NCBI RefSeq assembly: GCF_004570875.1
Contig: NZ_SPQK01000006.1
Location: 62,001 to 126,000, forward strand
Length of the DNA: 64,000 bases
DNA from: Blastococcus sp. CT_GayMR16
Lineage (GTDB): Bacteria; Actinomycetota; Actinomycetes; Mycobacteriales; Geodermatophilaceae
Direction: 5' to 3'
Made by a program: the position numbers and the translations under genes. How positions within the stretch are numbered: position 1 is the stretch's first letter; every line of letters begins with the position of its first letter. Under the pieces are notes generated by a model. The model was not told the origin of the DNA. It did no database searches and was given only the letters and a program-made list of their open reading frames with translations. Shown here in pieces: positions 39,863-47,893 of this stretch.

Positions 39863-40957
39863 ATGACCACCACCATCGCCGAGCGGGAGGACCTGCGGGC
39901 CGCCATCCGTGGCTTCCTGGCCGACCGGCTGCCCGAGGCCACCGTGCGCGTGCTGATCGACACCGACACCGGGTTCGACGCCCGCGCATGGACCCAGCTC
40001 TCCGGCGAGCTCGGCCTGTCCGGGCTCCTGGTCCCCGAGGAGCACGGGGGACAGGGGCTGTCCACCGTCGAGCTCGGCATCGCCCTCCAGGAGAGCGGTC
40101 GTGCGCTGCTCGGCGCGCCGTTCCTCGGCAGCGCCGTGCTCGCCACCTGGGCCCTGGTGGCCTCCGGCGACGACGCGACGGCCAAGGGGCTGCTCCCGGC
40201 GCTGGCCGACGGCTCGACCGTCGCCGCCCTGGGCATCGACGACGACCCGCAGGCGCCGGTCCGGGCGGTGCCCGACGGCGACGGCTGGCGGCTCACCGGT
40301 GCCAAGCGGCACGTCGTGGACGTCGCCGCGGCCGACACGTTCCTCGTCACCGCCGAGGCCGACGGCGGGGTGGGGCTCTTCGTCGTCCCCTCGTCCGGTG
40401 ACGGCGTGACCGTCGAGCAGACCGGGTCCCTGGACCTGACCCGGCGGCTCGGCGTGGTCCGGCTGGACGGCGTTCCCGCGCAGCGCGTCGGGACCGACTT
40501 CGCCGCGGGCCTGGAGACCGTGCGCGAGCTCGGGGCCTTCGCCTGCGCCGCGGAACAGGCGGGAATCGCCGGCCGGTGCCTCGAGATCGCCGTCGAGTAC
40601 GCCCGCACCCGGGAGCAGTTCGGCAAGCCGATCGGCTCGTTCCAGGCGATCAAGCACCAGCTCGCCGAGCACCTGGCCCGCGTCGAGCAGATGCGCGCGG
40701 CGGTCACCGCCGCCGCGGCCGAGCTGGCGACGTCCCCCGGCAGTGCGCGGGAGATCGTCTCGGTGGTCAAGGCCTACTGCGGCGACGCGGGGACGACGGT
40801 CGCCGAGGGGCTCATCGACACCCTCGGCGGCATCGGCTTCACCTGGGAGCACGTCGCCCACCTGTACCTGCGCCGGATGAAGACGCTGGCGTACCTGTTC
40901 GGCAGCCCGGCCGAGCACCGGGCACGGCTCGCCGCCGAGTTCGGGCTGACCGGCTGA
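39863..40957 (+). CDS. Acyl-CoA dehydrogenase, subunit-type B
   Basis: A 364-residue member with weaker FAD motifs: GLSGLLVPEEHGGQGLSTVE and GFTWEHVAHLYLRRMKTLAY at the C-terminus, and EYARTREQFGKPIGSFQAIK (the FAD-contacting helix). The S-E-P-G-x-G-S-D motif of the beta domain is absent (LGIDDDPQAPVRAVPDGDGW instead) and no catalytic Glu is evident. This is the pattern of the non-catalytic partner in heteromeric acyl-CoA dehydrogenases. It begins 45 bases after subunit A with GAGGGAGCACGC as ribosome site. I infer a heterotetramer; a free-standing enzyme is less likely. Confidence 0.82.
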   Translation: MTTTIAEREDLRAAIRGFLADRLPEATVRVLIDTDTGFDARAWTQLSGELGLSGLLVPEEHGGQGLSTVELGIALQESGRALLGAPFLGSAVLATWALVASGDDATAKGLLPALADGSTVAALGIDDDPQAPVRAVPDGDGWRLTGAKRHVVDVAAADTFLVTAEADGGVGLFVVPSSGDGVTVEQTGSLDLTRRLGVVRLDGVPAQRVGTDFAAGLETVRELGAFACAAEQAGIAGRCLEIAVEYARTREQFGKPIGSFQAIKHQLAEHLARVEQMRAAVTAAAAELATSPGSAREIVSVVKAYCGDAGTTVAEGLIDTLGGIGFTWEHVAHLYLRRMKTLAYLFGSPAEHRARLAAEFGLTG

Positions 40958-41031
40958 ACCAGTTCCACCGACCGACAACCCAGAGCGAACGGTGCACCCG
41001 GAGTGTGTGCCGAACCGAGGAGGAACCACAG

Positions 41032-42252
41032 ATGGCAAGGATCATGGAAGGCGTCCGCGTCGTAGAGCTGGCGTCGTGGACATTCGTCCCCGCAGCTGGA
41101 GCGGCACTGGCCGACTGGGGTGCCGACGTCATCAAGGTCGAGGACATCCGGGGCGGTGACCCGGGCCGGCAGCTGGTCATCGGTGGCCTTCGCCGCGGGA
41201 CGGGCAAGGCCGACGTCGACTTCATGATGGAGATCGGCAACCGCGGCAAGCGCAGCATCGGCCTCGACCTCAAGACCGAGGGCGGCCGGGAGGCGTTCGC
41301 AAAGCTCATCGCCACGGCCGACGTGTTCCTGACCAACTGGCTCCCCGGACCGCGCAAGCGCGCCGGCGTCGACGTCGAGGACATCCGGGCGATGAACCCG
41401 AACATCATCATCGCCCGCGGCTCGGGCCAGGGCCCCCGCGGTCAGGACGCCGACCGCGGCGGCTTCGACTCGGCCAGCTACACCGCCCGTGGCGGTGTCG
41501 CCTACGCGCTCACGCCCCCCGGCGCCGAGTACCCGATCTCGCAGGGCCCCGCCTTCGGCGACCTGCCCAGCGGCATGACCCTGGCCGGCGGTGTCGCCGG
41601 TGCGCTCTTCCACCGGCAGCGCACGGGTGAGGCGAAGATCGTCGACGTCTCGCTGCTCGGCCAGGCGATGTGGGCGATGGCACCGGACATCACGGCCGCG
41701 GAGTTCTTCGGCGTGGACCGCATCCCGGTCGCGCAGCCGGGCCAGGCTCTCAACCCGGTCACCAACCGGTACAAGACCAGCGACGGCCGCTGGATCCAGC
41801 TGGTCTTCCTGCAGCCGGACCGCTTCTGGGCCGACTTCACCCGCCGGATCGGCCGGCCGGAGCTGGCCGAGGACAAGCGCTTCGTCCCCTCGGCCAACCT
41901 GATCCAGAATTCGGCAGCGGCCACCGCGGAGCTCACGGCGACGTTCGCGGAGCACGACCTCGAGCACTGGACCAAGGTCCTCGCCGACGAGAAGGGTGTC
42001 TGGTCGGTCATGGCCTCTCCCAAGGAGGTGCTCGACGACCCGCAGGTGTCGGCCAACGACTACCTCGTCACCAACACCGACGACGAGGGCAAGAGCTACC
42101 GCTACATCCCTGCCCCGGTGCAGTACGACGAGACCCCGCCCCTGCCTGCCCGGTCCCCGGAGTACGGCGCGGACACCGAGGTCCTGCTGCTCGAGCTCGG
42201 CTACGACTGGGAGCAGATCGCGGCGGCGAAGGAAGCCGGGTCCGTCCTGTGA
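41032..42252 (+). CDS. Family III CoA transferase (CaiB/BaiF)
   Basis: A 406-residue interlocked-dimer-type CoA transferase. It opens MEGVRVVELASWTFVPAAGA, then GADVIKVEDIRGGDPGRQL, and the catalytic Asp is at about 146 in RGGFDSASYTARGGV (no racemase-type His). It likely transfers CoA from a succinyl, acetyl or product CoA ester to the pathway's free carboxylate, thus activating it without ATP. ATG 41032 is preceded by GAGGAGGAACCACAG, one of the best ribosome sites in the window. A similar gene lies at 47.9 kb, next to another DUF35/thiolase-like pair. Confidence 0.87.
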   Translation: MARIMEGVRVVELASWTFVPAAGAALADWGADVIKVEDIRGGDPGRQLVIGGLRRGTGKADVDFMMEIGNRGKRSIGLDLKTEGGREAFAKLIATADVFLTNWLPGPRKRAGVDVEDIRAMNPNIIIARGSGQGPRGQDADRGGFDSASYTARGGVAYALTPPGAEYPISQGPAFGDLPSGMTLAGGVAGALFHRQRTGEAKIVDVSLLGQAMWAMAPDITAAEFFGVDRIPVAQPGQALNPVTNRYKTSDGRWIQLVFLQPDRFWADFTRRIGRPELAEDKRFVPSANLIQNSAAATAELTATFAEHDLEHWTKVLADEKGVWSVMASPKEVLDDPQVSANDYLVTNTDDEGKSYRYIPAPVQYDETPPLPARSPEYGADTEVLLLELGYDWEQIAAAKEAGSVL

Positions 42253-42280
42253 CGGCACGCCCGCGGCGGGCGGCCGAGGT

Positions 42281-42691
42281 ATGACGGCGAAGCCGAGGCC
42301 GGTGCCCACCCCGGACACCCAGTTCTACTGGGACCGGGCGGCCGAGGAGGAGTTGTGGCTGCCGCGCTGCGACGCGGAGGGCACCGTCTTCTGGTACCCG
42401 CGCGACTTCTGCCCCAGCTGCGGGTCGCGCTCGGTCTCCTGGGTGCGGGCGAGCGGGCGGGGCACGTTGGCGGCGTTCGTCGTCAACCACACCCCGCACC
42501 CCTCGTACGCCGCCGACGGGCCGTACGTGATCGCGCTCGTGCAGCTGGAGGAGGGCCCCCGGCTGATGACCAACATCCTCGGCGTCGAGCCCGACCCGGC
42601 ACAGCTGCCGATCGGGATGCCGGTCGAGGTGGTCTTCGAGGACCGCGGCGAGGGCCTCAAGGTCCCGCAGTTCCGGCCGGTGGCGGCATGA
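42281..42691 (+). CDS. DUF35 Zn-ribbon/OB-fold protein, pair 1
   Basis: A 136-residue protein: N-terminal helix FYWDRAAEEELWLPRC, rubredoxin-like zinc ribbon (RCDAEGTVFWYPRDFCPSCG) and OB-fold (SGRGTLAAFVVNHTPHPSYA, MPVEVVFEDRGEGLKVPQF). Only three of the four usual Cys are present; the second of the first pair is replaced within C-D-A-E-G, so zinc binding may be weaker. DUF35 proteins dock CoA substrates and partner thiolase-like enzymes (for example ChsH2-Ltp2). ATG 42281; its stop overlaps the next start (ATGA). Confidence 0.85.
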   Translation: MTAKPRPVPTPDTQFYWDRAAEEELWLPRCDAEGTVFWYPRDFCPSCGSRSVSWVRASGRGTLAAFVVNHTPHPSYAADGPYVIALVQLEEGPRLMTNILGVEPDPAQLPIGMPVEVVFEDRGEGLKVPQFRPVAA

Positions 42692-43830
42692 GCGGGCTGC
42701 CGGACGTCGTCATCGTCGGGGCGGCGGAGTCGGAGAACGTCGGCGTCGTCCCCGACCAGTCGCAGTTCCAGCTGGCGGCCGACTCCGTGCTCCGGGCGCT
42801 GGCGCAGTGCGGCCTCGGGATCGGGGACGTCGACGGCGTCGCCAGCACCCTGCAGGTCGCCCAGTTCGCCCACCATCTCGGCACGCGGCCGCGGTGGCTG
42901 GACGGCACCGGCGTCGGCGGGTGCTCCTACATGCTGCATGTCCGGCATGCGGTGGCGGCGATCCAGACGGGACAGGCGGACGTCGTCGTCGTCGCGCACG
43001 GCGAGTCCGGCCGCTCGCGGGTCGGTCCGACCCTGCGGGTCCCCGACATGGCCAGCCCGGGCGGCCAGTTCGAGCTGACCTACGGCGTCGCGGGCACCTT
43101 CTCCTCCTTCACCATCCCGACCACCGCCTACCTGCACAAGTACGGGCTGGGGGAGGAGGCGCTGGCCGAGGTGACGGCCGCCCAGTCGGCCTGGGCGTCG
43201 CAGAACCCCCGCGCGTTCCGCGGCAAGTCGCTGACGGTCGACGACGTCCTGGCGTCCCGGATCATCGCCTGGCCCTTCCACGTGCTGGAGTGCTGCCCGG
43301 TGACCGACGGGGGAGGAGCCCTCGTGCTCACCTCCGCCGAGCGGGCAGCCGACCTCGACCTGACCGGTCCGCCCGTCCGGGTGGCCGGCTCGGGCGAGAC
43401 GTGCGAGGGCCCGGGTGCCAGCTTCATGGAGGACCTGACCACGTTCCGCGGCTTCCGGGACTCCTCCGCCGAGGCGCTGCGGCAGGCCGATCTCACCGTC
43501 GCCGACATCGACCACCTGATGGTCTACGACGCCTATGCCCACCTGCCCCTCTACGGGCTGGAGGACATCGGGTTCGTCGGCCGCGGTGAGGCGTCGGCCT
43601 TCATCGCCAGCGGGGCGACCCGTCCCGGCGGCTCCCTGCCCATGAACACCAACGGCGGGGGACTGCTCTACACGCACACCGGTCAGTACGGGATGTTCGC
43701 GATCCAGGAGGCCGTCCGGCAGCTCCGCGGCGAGGCCGTGGTCCAGGTGCCGGACGTGCGGACCAGCCTCATCCAGGGCGTCGGCGGCATGTTCAGCGCC
43801 GCCGGCGCACTCGTGCTCACGACCGCCTGA
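42688..43830 (+). CDS. Thiolase-like protein (lipid-transfer/Ltp2-like), pair 1
   Basis: A 380-residue thiolase-fold protein. It starts LPDVVIVGAAESENVGVVPD and has VVVAHGESGRSRVGPTLRVP and MNTNGGGLLYTHTGQYGMFA. By hand alignment with the true thiolase at 13.2 kb, the nucleophile position is Gly (GVGGCSYMLHV), with a Cys one residue C-terminal of it. Members of this class coupled to DUF35 are retro-aldolases (Ltp2) that use Tyr residues; here MVYDAYAHLPLYG fits that Tyr region. It would split a 3-hydroxy branched CoA ester. Start overlaps the DUF35 stop by 4 bases, consistent with complex formation. Confidence 0.8.
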   Translation: MSGLPDVVIVGAAESENVGVVPDQSQFQLAADSVLRALAQCGLGIGDVDGVASTLQVAQFAHHLGTRPRWLDGTGVGGCSYMLHVRHAVAAIQTGQADVVVVAHGESGRSRVGPTLRVPDMASPGGQFELTYGVAGTFSSFTIPTTAYLHKYGLGEEALAEVTAAQSAWASQNPRAFRGKSLTVDDVLASRIIAWPFHVLECCPVTDGGGALVLTSAERAADLDLTGPPVRVAGSGETCEGPGASFMEDLTTFRGFRDSSAEALRQADLTVADIDHLMVYDAYAHLPLYGLEDIGFVGRGEASAFIASGATRPGGSLPMNTNGGGLLYTHTGQYGMFAIQEAVRQLRGEAVVQVPDVRTSLIQGVGGMFSAAGALVLTTA

Positions 43831-43870
43831 ACACCGTCAGGTCTCACCACCACCAGCAAAGGAACCTTCG

Positions 43871-44737
43871 ATGACGAAGCCAGTCCCAGGCGTCCACTAC
43901 ATCTCCACCGCCGACCCTGAGGCATGGGCCGAGGCGGGCCTGGAGTTCCGGGTCGAGGACTCCGTCGCCTGGATCGTGATGAACCGTCCCGAGCGGCGCA
44001 ACGCCGTGACCCACCCCCTCCGGAACGCCATCCTCGGCGCGGTCGAGGAGGTCCGCGACGACCCGAACATCCGGGCCGCCGTCGTCACCGGGAACGGGAA
44101 GGCGTTCTGCTCGGGCGCCGACCTCGGCGAGCCCGACCACATCGAGATCGCGCCGGACAACCGGCGCGGGAGCCACAGCAACATCGCCCGCGAGGACGGC
44201 CTCCGCTTCGGCTGGTGGCGGCTCATCAAGGCGGTCTGGGACAACGAGAAGCCGTTCGTCGCCGCGGTCAACGGCCCTGCCTACGGGTTCGGGTGCAACT
44301 TCGCGCTCGCCTGCGACCTCGTGATCGCCGCCGAGTCCGCCACGTTCAGCGAGGTCTTCGTCAAGCGAGGCCTGCCGCTGGAGGCGGCCGGTGCCTACCT
44401 GCTCACCCGGGGTACCAGCCCGGTCCGCGCCAAGGAGATCGCGCTGTTCGGCGAGCCCCTCCCGGGCCGCACCGCCGCCGAGTGGGGCCTGGCCAACCGC
44501 TGCGTCCCCGACGACGAGCTGCTGGCCGTGGCCGGCGACTGGGCCAAGCGGCTCGCGGCCGGCCCGACGATCGGCATCGGCCACGTCAAGGGGCAGATCA
44601 ACAGCGCCCTGGAGCAGTCGATGGAGCAGGTGGCCAAGGACGAGGTCACGCTGCTGGGTCTCGGCGTCGGCAGCGATTCCGAGGAGGCCATGCGGTCGTT
44701 CGTGGAGAAGCGGGAGCCACGCTTCACCGGTCGCTGA
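43871..44737 (+). CDS. Enoyl-CoA hydratase/isomerase family protein
   Basis: A 288-residue crotonase with an N-terminal extension of about 25 residues (KPVPGVHYISTADPEAWAEA). Oxyanion strands: VTGNGKAFCSGADLGEPDHI and VNGPAYGFGCNFALACDLVI, with GFGCN in place of the usual GGG. SEVFVKRGLPLEAAGAYLLT replaces the P-E-x-x-x-G-x-x-P-x-x-G-G motif and keeps a Glu. A long insertion (RRGSHSNIAREDGLRFGWWR) lies between. Different activities than hydration (isomerase, hydrolase) are possible. Last gene of the 37.7-44.7 kb unit, followed by a hairpin. Confidence 0.82.
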   Translation: MTKPVPGVHYISTADPEAWAEAGLEFRVEDSVAWIVMNRPERRNAVTHPLRNAILGAVEEVRDDPNIRAAVVTGNGKAFCSGADLGEPDHIEIAPDNRRGSHSNIAREDGLRFGWWRLIKAVWDNEKPFVAAVNGPAYGFGCNFALACDLVIAAESATFSEVFVKRGLPLEAAGAYLLTRGTSPVRAKEIALFGEPLPGRTAAEWGLANRCVPDDELLAVAGDWAKRLAAGPTIGIGHVKGQINSALEQSMEQVAKDEVTLLGLGVGSDSEEAMRSFVEKREPRFTGR

Positions 44738-44743
44738 GCTCCC

Positions 44744-44779
44744 GTCCCGCCCGTCCTGGCATCTGCCGGCGGGCGGGAC
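44744..44779 (+). terminator. Hairpin terminator
   Basis: 10-bp arms GTCCCGCCCG (44744-44753) and CGGGCGGGAC (44770-44779) with a 16-base loop, behind the crotonase stop. Confidence 0.55.
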
Positions 44780-44855
44780 CGGGTTCGGCGGACCGTCGTC
44801 GGAGGAAATTTGTGGTCCGAAGCACTGATACCCCGTGACAGGGGTCTCAGCGAGA

Positions 44856-44867
44856 GTTAACGTAACC
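44856..44867. promoter_or_regulatory. Shared catabolic motif, site 3
   Basis: GTTAACGTAACC, with GTTA/TAAC inverted arms, 56 bases upstream of amidohydrolase II. It deviates from the other sites by A for C at the centre. Confidence 0.4.
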
Positions 44868-44922
44868 CTTACGAGATAGCCGTCCAGAACGGCGCTGTCC
44901 TTACTTGCCACCGGAGGCACCC

Positions 44923-46065
44923 ATGCCCTTGCCCGACGATGCCCAGGTCATCTCCGTCGACGACCACGTGATCGAGCACCCCCAGGTCTGGCTCGACCGC
45001 CTGCCGAGCAAGTACAAGGACGTCGCTCCCCGCATCGAGCGCGCGGCCGACGGCAACGACTTCTGGATCTACGAGGGCGAGCAGGCCGGCAACTTCGCGC
45101 TGAACGCCGTCGCCGGCAAGGACCCGAAGGACTTCGGGCTCGACCCGCGGACCTACGACGACATGCTCCCCGGTTGTCACGACATCGAGGACCGCATCAA
45201 GGACATGGACCTCGAGGGCGTCCATGCCCAGCTGTGCTTCCCGAACATGGGCGGTTTCGCGGGCAGCACCTTCGCCAAGTCCAAGGACTTCGAGCTCGCC
45301 AACCTCTGCATCAGCGCCTACAACGACTTCATCATCGACGAGTGGTGCGCCTATGCACCCGACCGCCAGATCCCGCTGATGATGGTCCCGTACTGGGACG
45401 TCCAGGCGACGGTCAAGGAGCTCCAGCGGACGGCCGCCAAGGGCGCGAAGTCCTTCACCTTCCCGGAGCTGCCCGACCGCATCGGCCTGCCGTCGTGGCA
45501 CACCGACCACTGGGACCCGATGCTCGCTGCGGCGCAGGAGCTCAACCTCCCCATCTCGCTGCACTTCGGTTCCGGTGGCGCCCCGGTCGTCTCGCCCGAG
45601 GGCATGTCCAGCAACTTCACCGTGGCCATCACGCTCTTCGCGCTCAACTCGCAGAGCGCGATGACCGAGCTGCTGCTCTCGCCGGTCTTCCACAAGTTCC
45701 CCGACGTGAAGATGGCCCTCTCCGAGGGCGGCATCGGCTGGATGCCCTACATCCTCGAGCGCCTGGACTACGTCTGGACCCGGCACCGCTGGTACAACGA
45801 CGTGAACCGCGAGATCAAGCCGTCGGAGATCTTCAGGGACCACATCTACGGCTGCTACATCTCCGACGACGCCGGCATCTTCTCGCGGCACCGCATCGGC
45901 GTGGACAACATCATGTTCGAGAGCGACTACCCGCACTCGGACAGCCAGTGGCCGCACACCCGCAAGATCCTCGCCGAGACGCTCGTGGACGTCCCGGACG
46001 ACGAGGCCCGCAAGATGGTCGAGCTGAACGCCCGGAAGCTGTACAACTTCCCGCGCAGCAGCTGA
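44923..46065 (+). CDS. Amidohydrolase family 2, paralogue II
   Basis: A 380-residue TIM-barrel metal enzyme, paralogue of the 26.8-28.0 kb product. N-terminal metal motif region VISVDDHVIEHPQVWLDRLP, then ISLHFGSGGAPVVSPEGMSS (His), SEGGIGWMPYILERLDYVWT, and FESDYPHSDSQWPHTRKILA (Asp). Family members decarboxylate or hydrolyse carboxylates with Zn or Mn. ATG 44923 is chosen because GGAGG sits 7 bases upstream; a TTG at 44905 is in frame but poorer. A shared regulatory motif lies upstream and a long hairpin downstream, so it is a single-gene unit expressed together with the pathway. Confidence 0.85.
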   Translation: MPLPDDAQVISVDDHVIEHPQVWLDRLPSKYKDVAPRIERAADGNDFWIYEGEQAGNFALNAVAGKDPKDFGLDPRTYDDMLPGCHDIEDRIKDMDLEGVHAQLCFPNMGGFAGSTFAKSKDFELANLCISAYNDFIIDEWCAYAPDRQIPLMMVPYWDVQATVKELQRTAAKGAKSFTFPELPDRIGLPSWHTDHWDPMLAAAQELNLPISLHFGSGGAPVVSPEGMSSNFTVAITLFALNSQSAMTELLLSPVFHKFPDVKMALSEGGIGWMPYILERLDYVWTRHRWYNDVNREIKPSEIFRDHIYGCYISDDAGIFSRHRIGVDNIMFESDYPHSDSQWPHTRKILAETLVDVPDDEARKMVELNARKLYNFPRSS

Positions 46066-46071
46066 CCACCC

Positions 46072-46117
46072 CGACGCGCTGCGGCGCCGGCCTGCGGGCC
46101 GGTGCCGCGGCGCGTCG
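46072..46117 (+). terminator. Strong hairpin terminator
   Basis: Arms 46072-46092 and 46097-46117 pair over about 20 positions with one T/G mismatch and a TGCG loop, directly behind amidohydrolase II. Confidence 0.75.
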
Positions 46118-46213
46118 CTCGTTCCGGCAGACGATCCCGCTCCCCACCGCGCCCGTCGGCGCGGCGTCGAGCGTGCCCGGGAGCTGCCGTCCACACCACG
46201 GAGGAATCCTGAG

Positions 46214-46660
46214 ATGACGGCCCGTACGACGGTCGGCGCGGTCCTGCCGCTGCGCCTGAAGCCCTACGTGGACGCGGACAACTCCGCGTTCTGGAGCGGC
46301 GGCGCCGACGGCGCGCTGATGATCCACCGCTGCCGCAGCTGCGGCTCCTGGTTCCACCCGCCGGCGCCCGTCTGCCGGAACTGCCAGAGCCTCGAAGTCG
46401 GCCCCGAGCGGGCCAGCGGACGCGGGACGGTGGCCTCCTACACCGTGAACGTCCAGCCCTGGATCCCCGGCTCGGAGCCCTACCTCATCGCCTGGGTCGA
46501 GCTCGCCGAGCAGCCCGGTCTGCGGCTGACGACGAACCTGGTCGACGTCGAGGCCGAGGACGTCTCCCTCGACATGCCGGTCGAGGTGGTCTTCGAGCCG
46601 CACCCCGACGGCGACGTCTGGTACCCCCTCTTCCGCCCGGCCCCCGGAGCGACGGCATGA
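46214..46660 (+). CDS. DUF35 Zn-ribbon/OB-fold protein, pair 2
   Basis: A 148-residue protein with a complete zinc ribbon: IHRCRSCGSWFHPPAPVCRN followed by C-Q-S, giving C-x2-C and C-x2-C. The OB-fold follows (ASGRGTVASYTVNVQPWIPG, DMPVEVVFEPHPDGDVWYPL). It has an N-terminal helix region that binds the CoA-enzyme partner in known complexes. ATG 46214 follows CGGAGGAATCCTGAG. Its stop overlaps the ATG of the thiolase-like partner (ATGA). The first gene of the 46.2-50.6 kb unit. Confidence 0.88.
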   Translation: MTARTTVGAVLPLRLKPYVDADNSAFWSGGADGALMIHRCRSCGSWFHPPAPVCRNCQSLEVGPERASGRGTVASYTVNVQPWIPGSEPYLIAWVELAEQPGLRLTTNLVDVEAEDVSLDMPVEVVFEPHPDGDVWYPLFRPAPGATA

Positions 46661-47856
46661 CCACGATCGGCGAGCGCAGCAGCTACGTCTCCGGGCTCGG
46701 GCAGTCGGCGGTGGGCCGCAACCTGGGTCGCACCGAGATGTCCCTGACCGTCGAGGCCATCACCAACGCCATCGCCGACGCCGGTCTGCGGCCGTCCGAC
46801 ATCGACGGCCTGGTGACCTACCCCGCGGGTGGGAACGGCACGGCCAAGGGCGGGTTCGGCGGCCCGAGCGCGAACGCGGTCCAGGACGCCATGGGCCTGC
46901 GTCTGGACTACTACTCCGGCAGTTCCGACGGCGCCGCCCAGCTGCAGGCGCTGGTCACCGCGTGCATGGCGGTCGCCACCGGTCTGGCCCGGCACGTGGT
47001 CATCTACCGCACGGTCACCGAGTCCACGGCCCAGACGGCGTCCGGACGACGGGGACTCTCCCTCGGCGACACCGAGCTGGACGGCGAGATGCAGTACCGG
47101 CTGCCCTACGGCGCGCTGTCGGCCACGACCTGGCTGGCACCGCTGGCCCAGTACCACATGGACCGCTTCGGGCTCACCCGCGAGCAGCTCGGCCAGATCG
47201 CCGTCGTGTCCCGGGCGAACGCGCAGCTGACCCCATACGCACTGATGCGCGGCCGGCCCATGACCATGGACGACTACCTGGCCGCGCGGATGATCTCCAC
47301 CCCGCTGAGCCTGTTCGACTGCGACATCCCGTGCGACGCCTCGACGGCCCTGGTCATCTCCCACGTCGACACCGCCGCCGACTGCCCGCACGTGCCGGTG
47401 CAGATCAACGCCCTGGGGACGGCGAGCTGGGGCCGGCCGTCGTGGGACCAGTACGAGGACCTGGCCTCCTTCCCGGGACGGGGGCCGGCCGAGCACATGT
47501 GGCAGCGCACCGACCTCACGAAGGACGACGTCGACAGCGCGCACATCTACGACGGCTTCTCGATCATCGTGAACCTGTGGCTCGAGGCGCTCGGTTTCTG
47601 CGGGACGGGCGAGTCGGGGGCGTTCCTCGAGGGTGGCAAGCGCATCTCCCGGGACGGCGAGCTCCCCATGAACACCAACGGCGGCCAGCTCTCCGGTGGC
47701 CGCCTGCACGGCTTCGGCCACCTCCACGAGGCCGCCCTCCAGCTGCGCGGGGAGGCGGGGGAGCGGCAGCTGCCCCGCCAGCCGGAGGTCTCCGTCGTCA
47801 CCAACGGCGCCGGCTCCACCGTCGGCTGCGCACTGCTCACCCGCGGCCTGGCCTGA
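46657..47856 (+). CDS. Thiolase-like protein (lipid-transfer/Ltp2-like), pair 2
   Basis: A 399-residue thiolase-fold protein. Segments: YVSGLGQSAVGRNLGRTEMS, LRLDYYSGSSDGAAQLQALV, DSAHIYDGFSIIVNLWLEAL, MNTNGGQLSGGRLHGFGHLH. The thiolase nucleophile position appears to be Gly within S-S-D-G-A-A, so Claisen chemistry through a Cys is unlikely. The YDGFS and GGRLHGFGH regions fit the active site of Ltp-type aldolases. Translationally coupled to DUF35 pair 2, and followed 38 bases later by a CoA transferase gene. I infer retro-aldol cleavage of a tertiary 3-hydroxyacyl-CoA. Confidence 0.82.
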   Translation: MTTIGERSSYVSGLGQSAVGRNLGRTEMSLTVEAITNAIADAGLRPSDIDGLVTYPAGGNGTAKGGFGGPSANAVQDAMGLRLDYYSGSSDGAAQLQALVTACMAVATGLARHVVIYRTVTESTAQTASGRRGLSLGDTELDGEMQYRLPYGALSATTWLAPLAQYHMDRFGLTREQLGQIAVVSRANAQLTPYALMRGRPMTMDDYLAARMISTPLSLFDCDIPCDASTALVISHVDTAADCPHVPVQINALGTASWGRPSWDQYEDLASFPGRGPAEHMWQRTDLTKDDVDSAHIYDGFSIIVNLWLEALGFCGTGESGAFLEGGKRISRDGELPMNTNGGQLSGGRLHGFGHLHEAALQLRGEAGERQLPRQPEVSVVTNGAGSTVGCALLTRGLA

Positions 47857-47893
47857 CCGGCCTGCGGACCCACCCGAATCGGAAGAGGTAGAC

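Noticed and set aside
42688-43830. Annotating the three DUF35-coupled proteins simply as acetyl-CoA acetyltransferases
   Set aside because: The nucleophilic Cys and the C-terminal C-x-G motif of thiolases are missing, unlike in the genes at 13234 and 56574.
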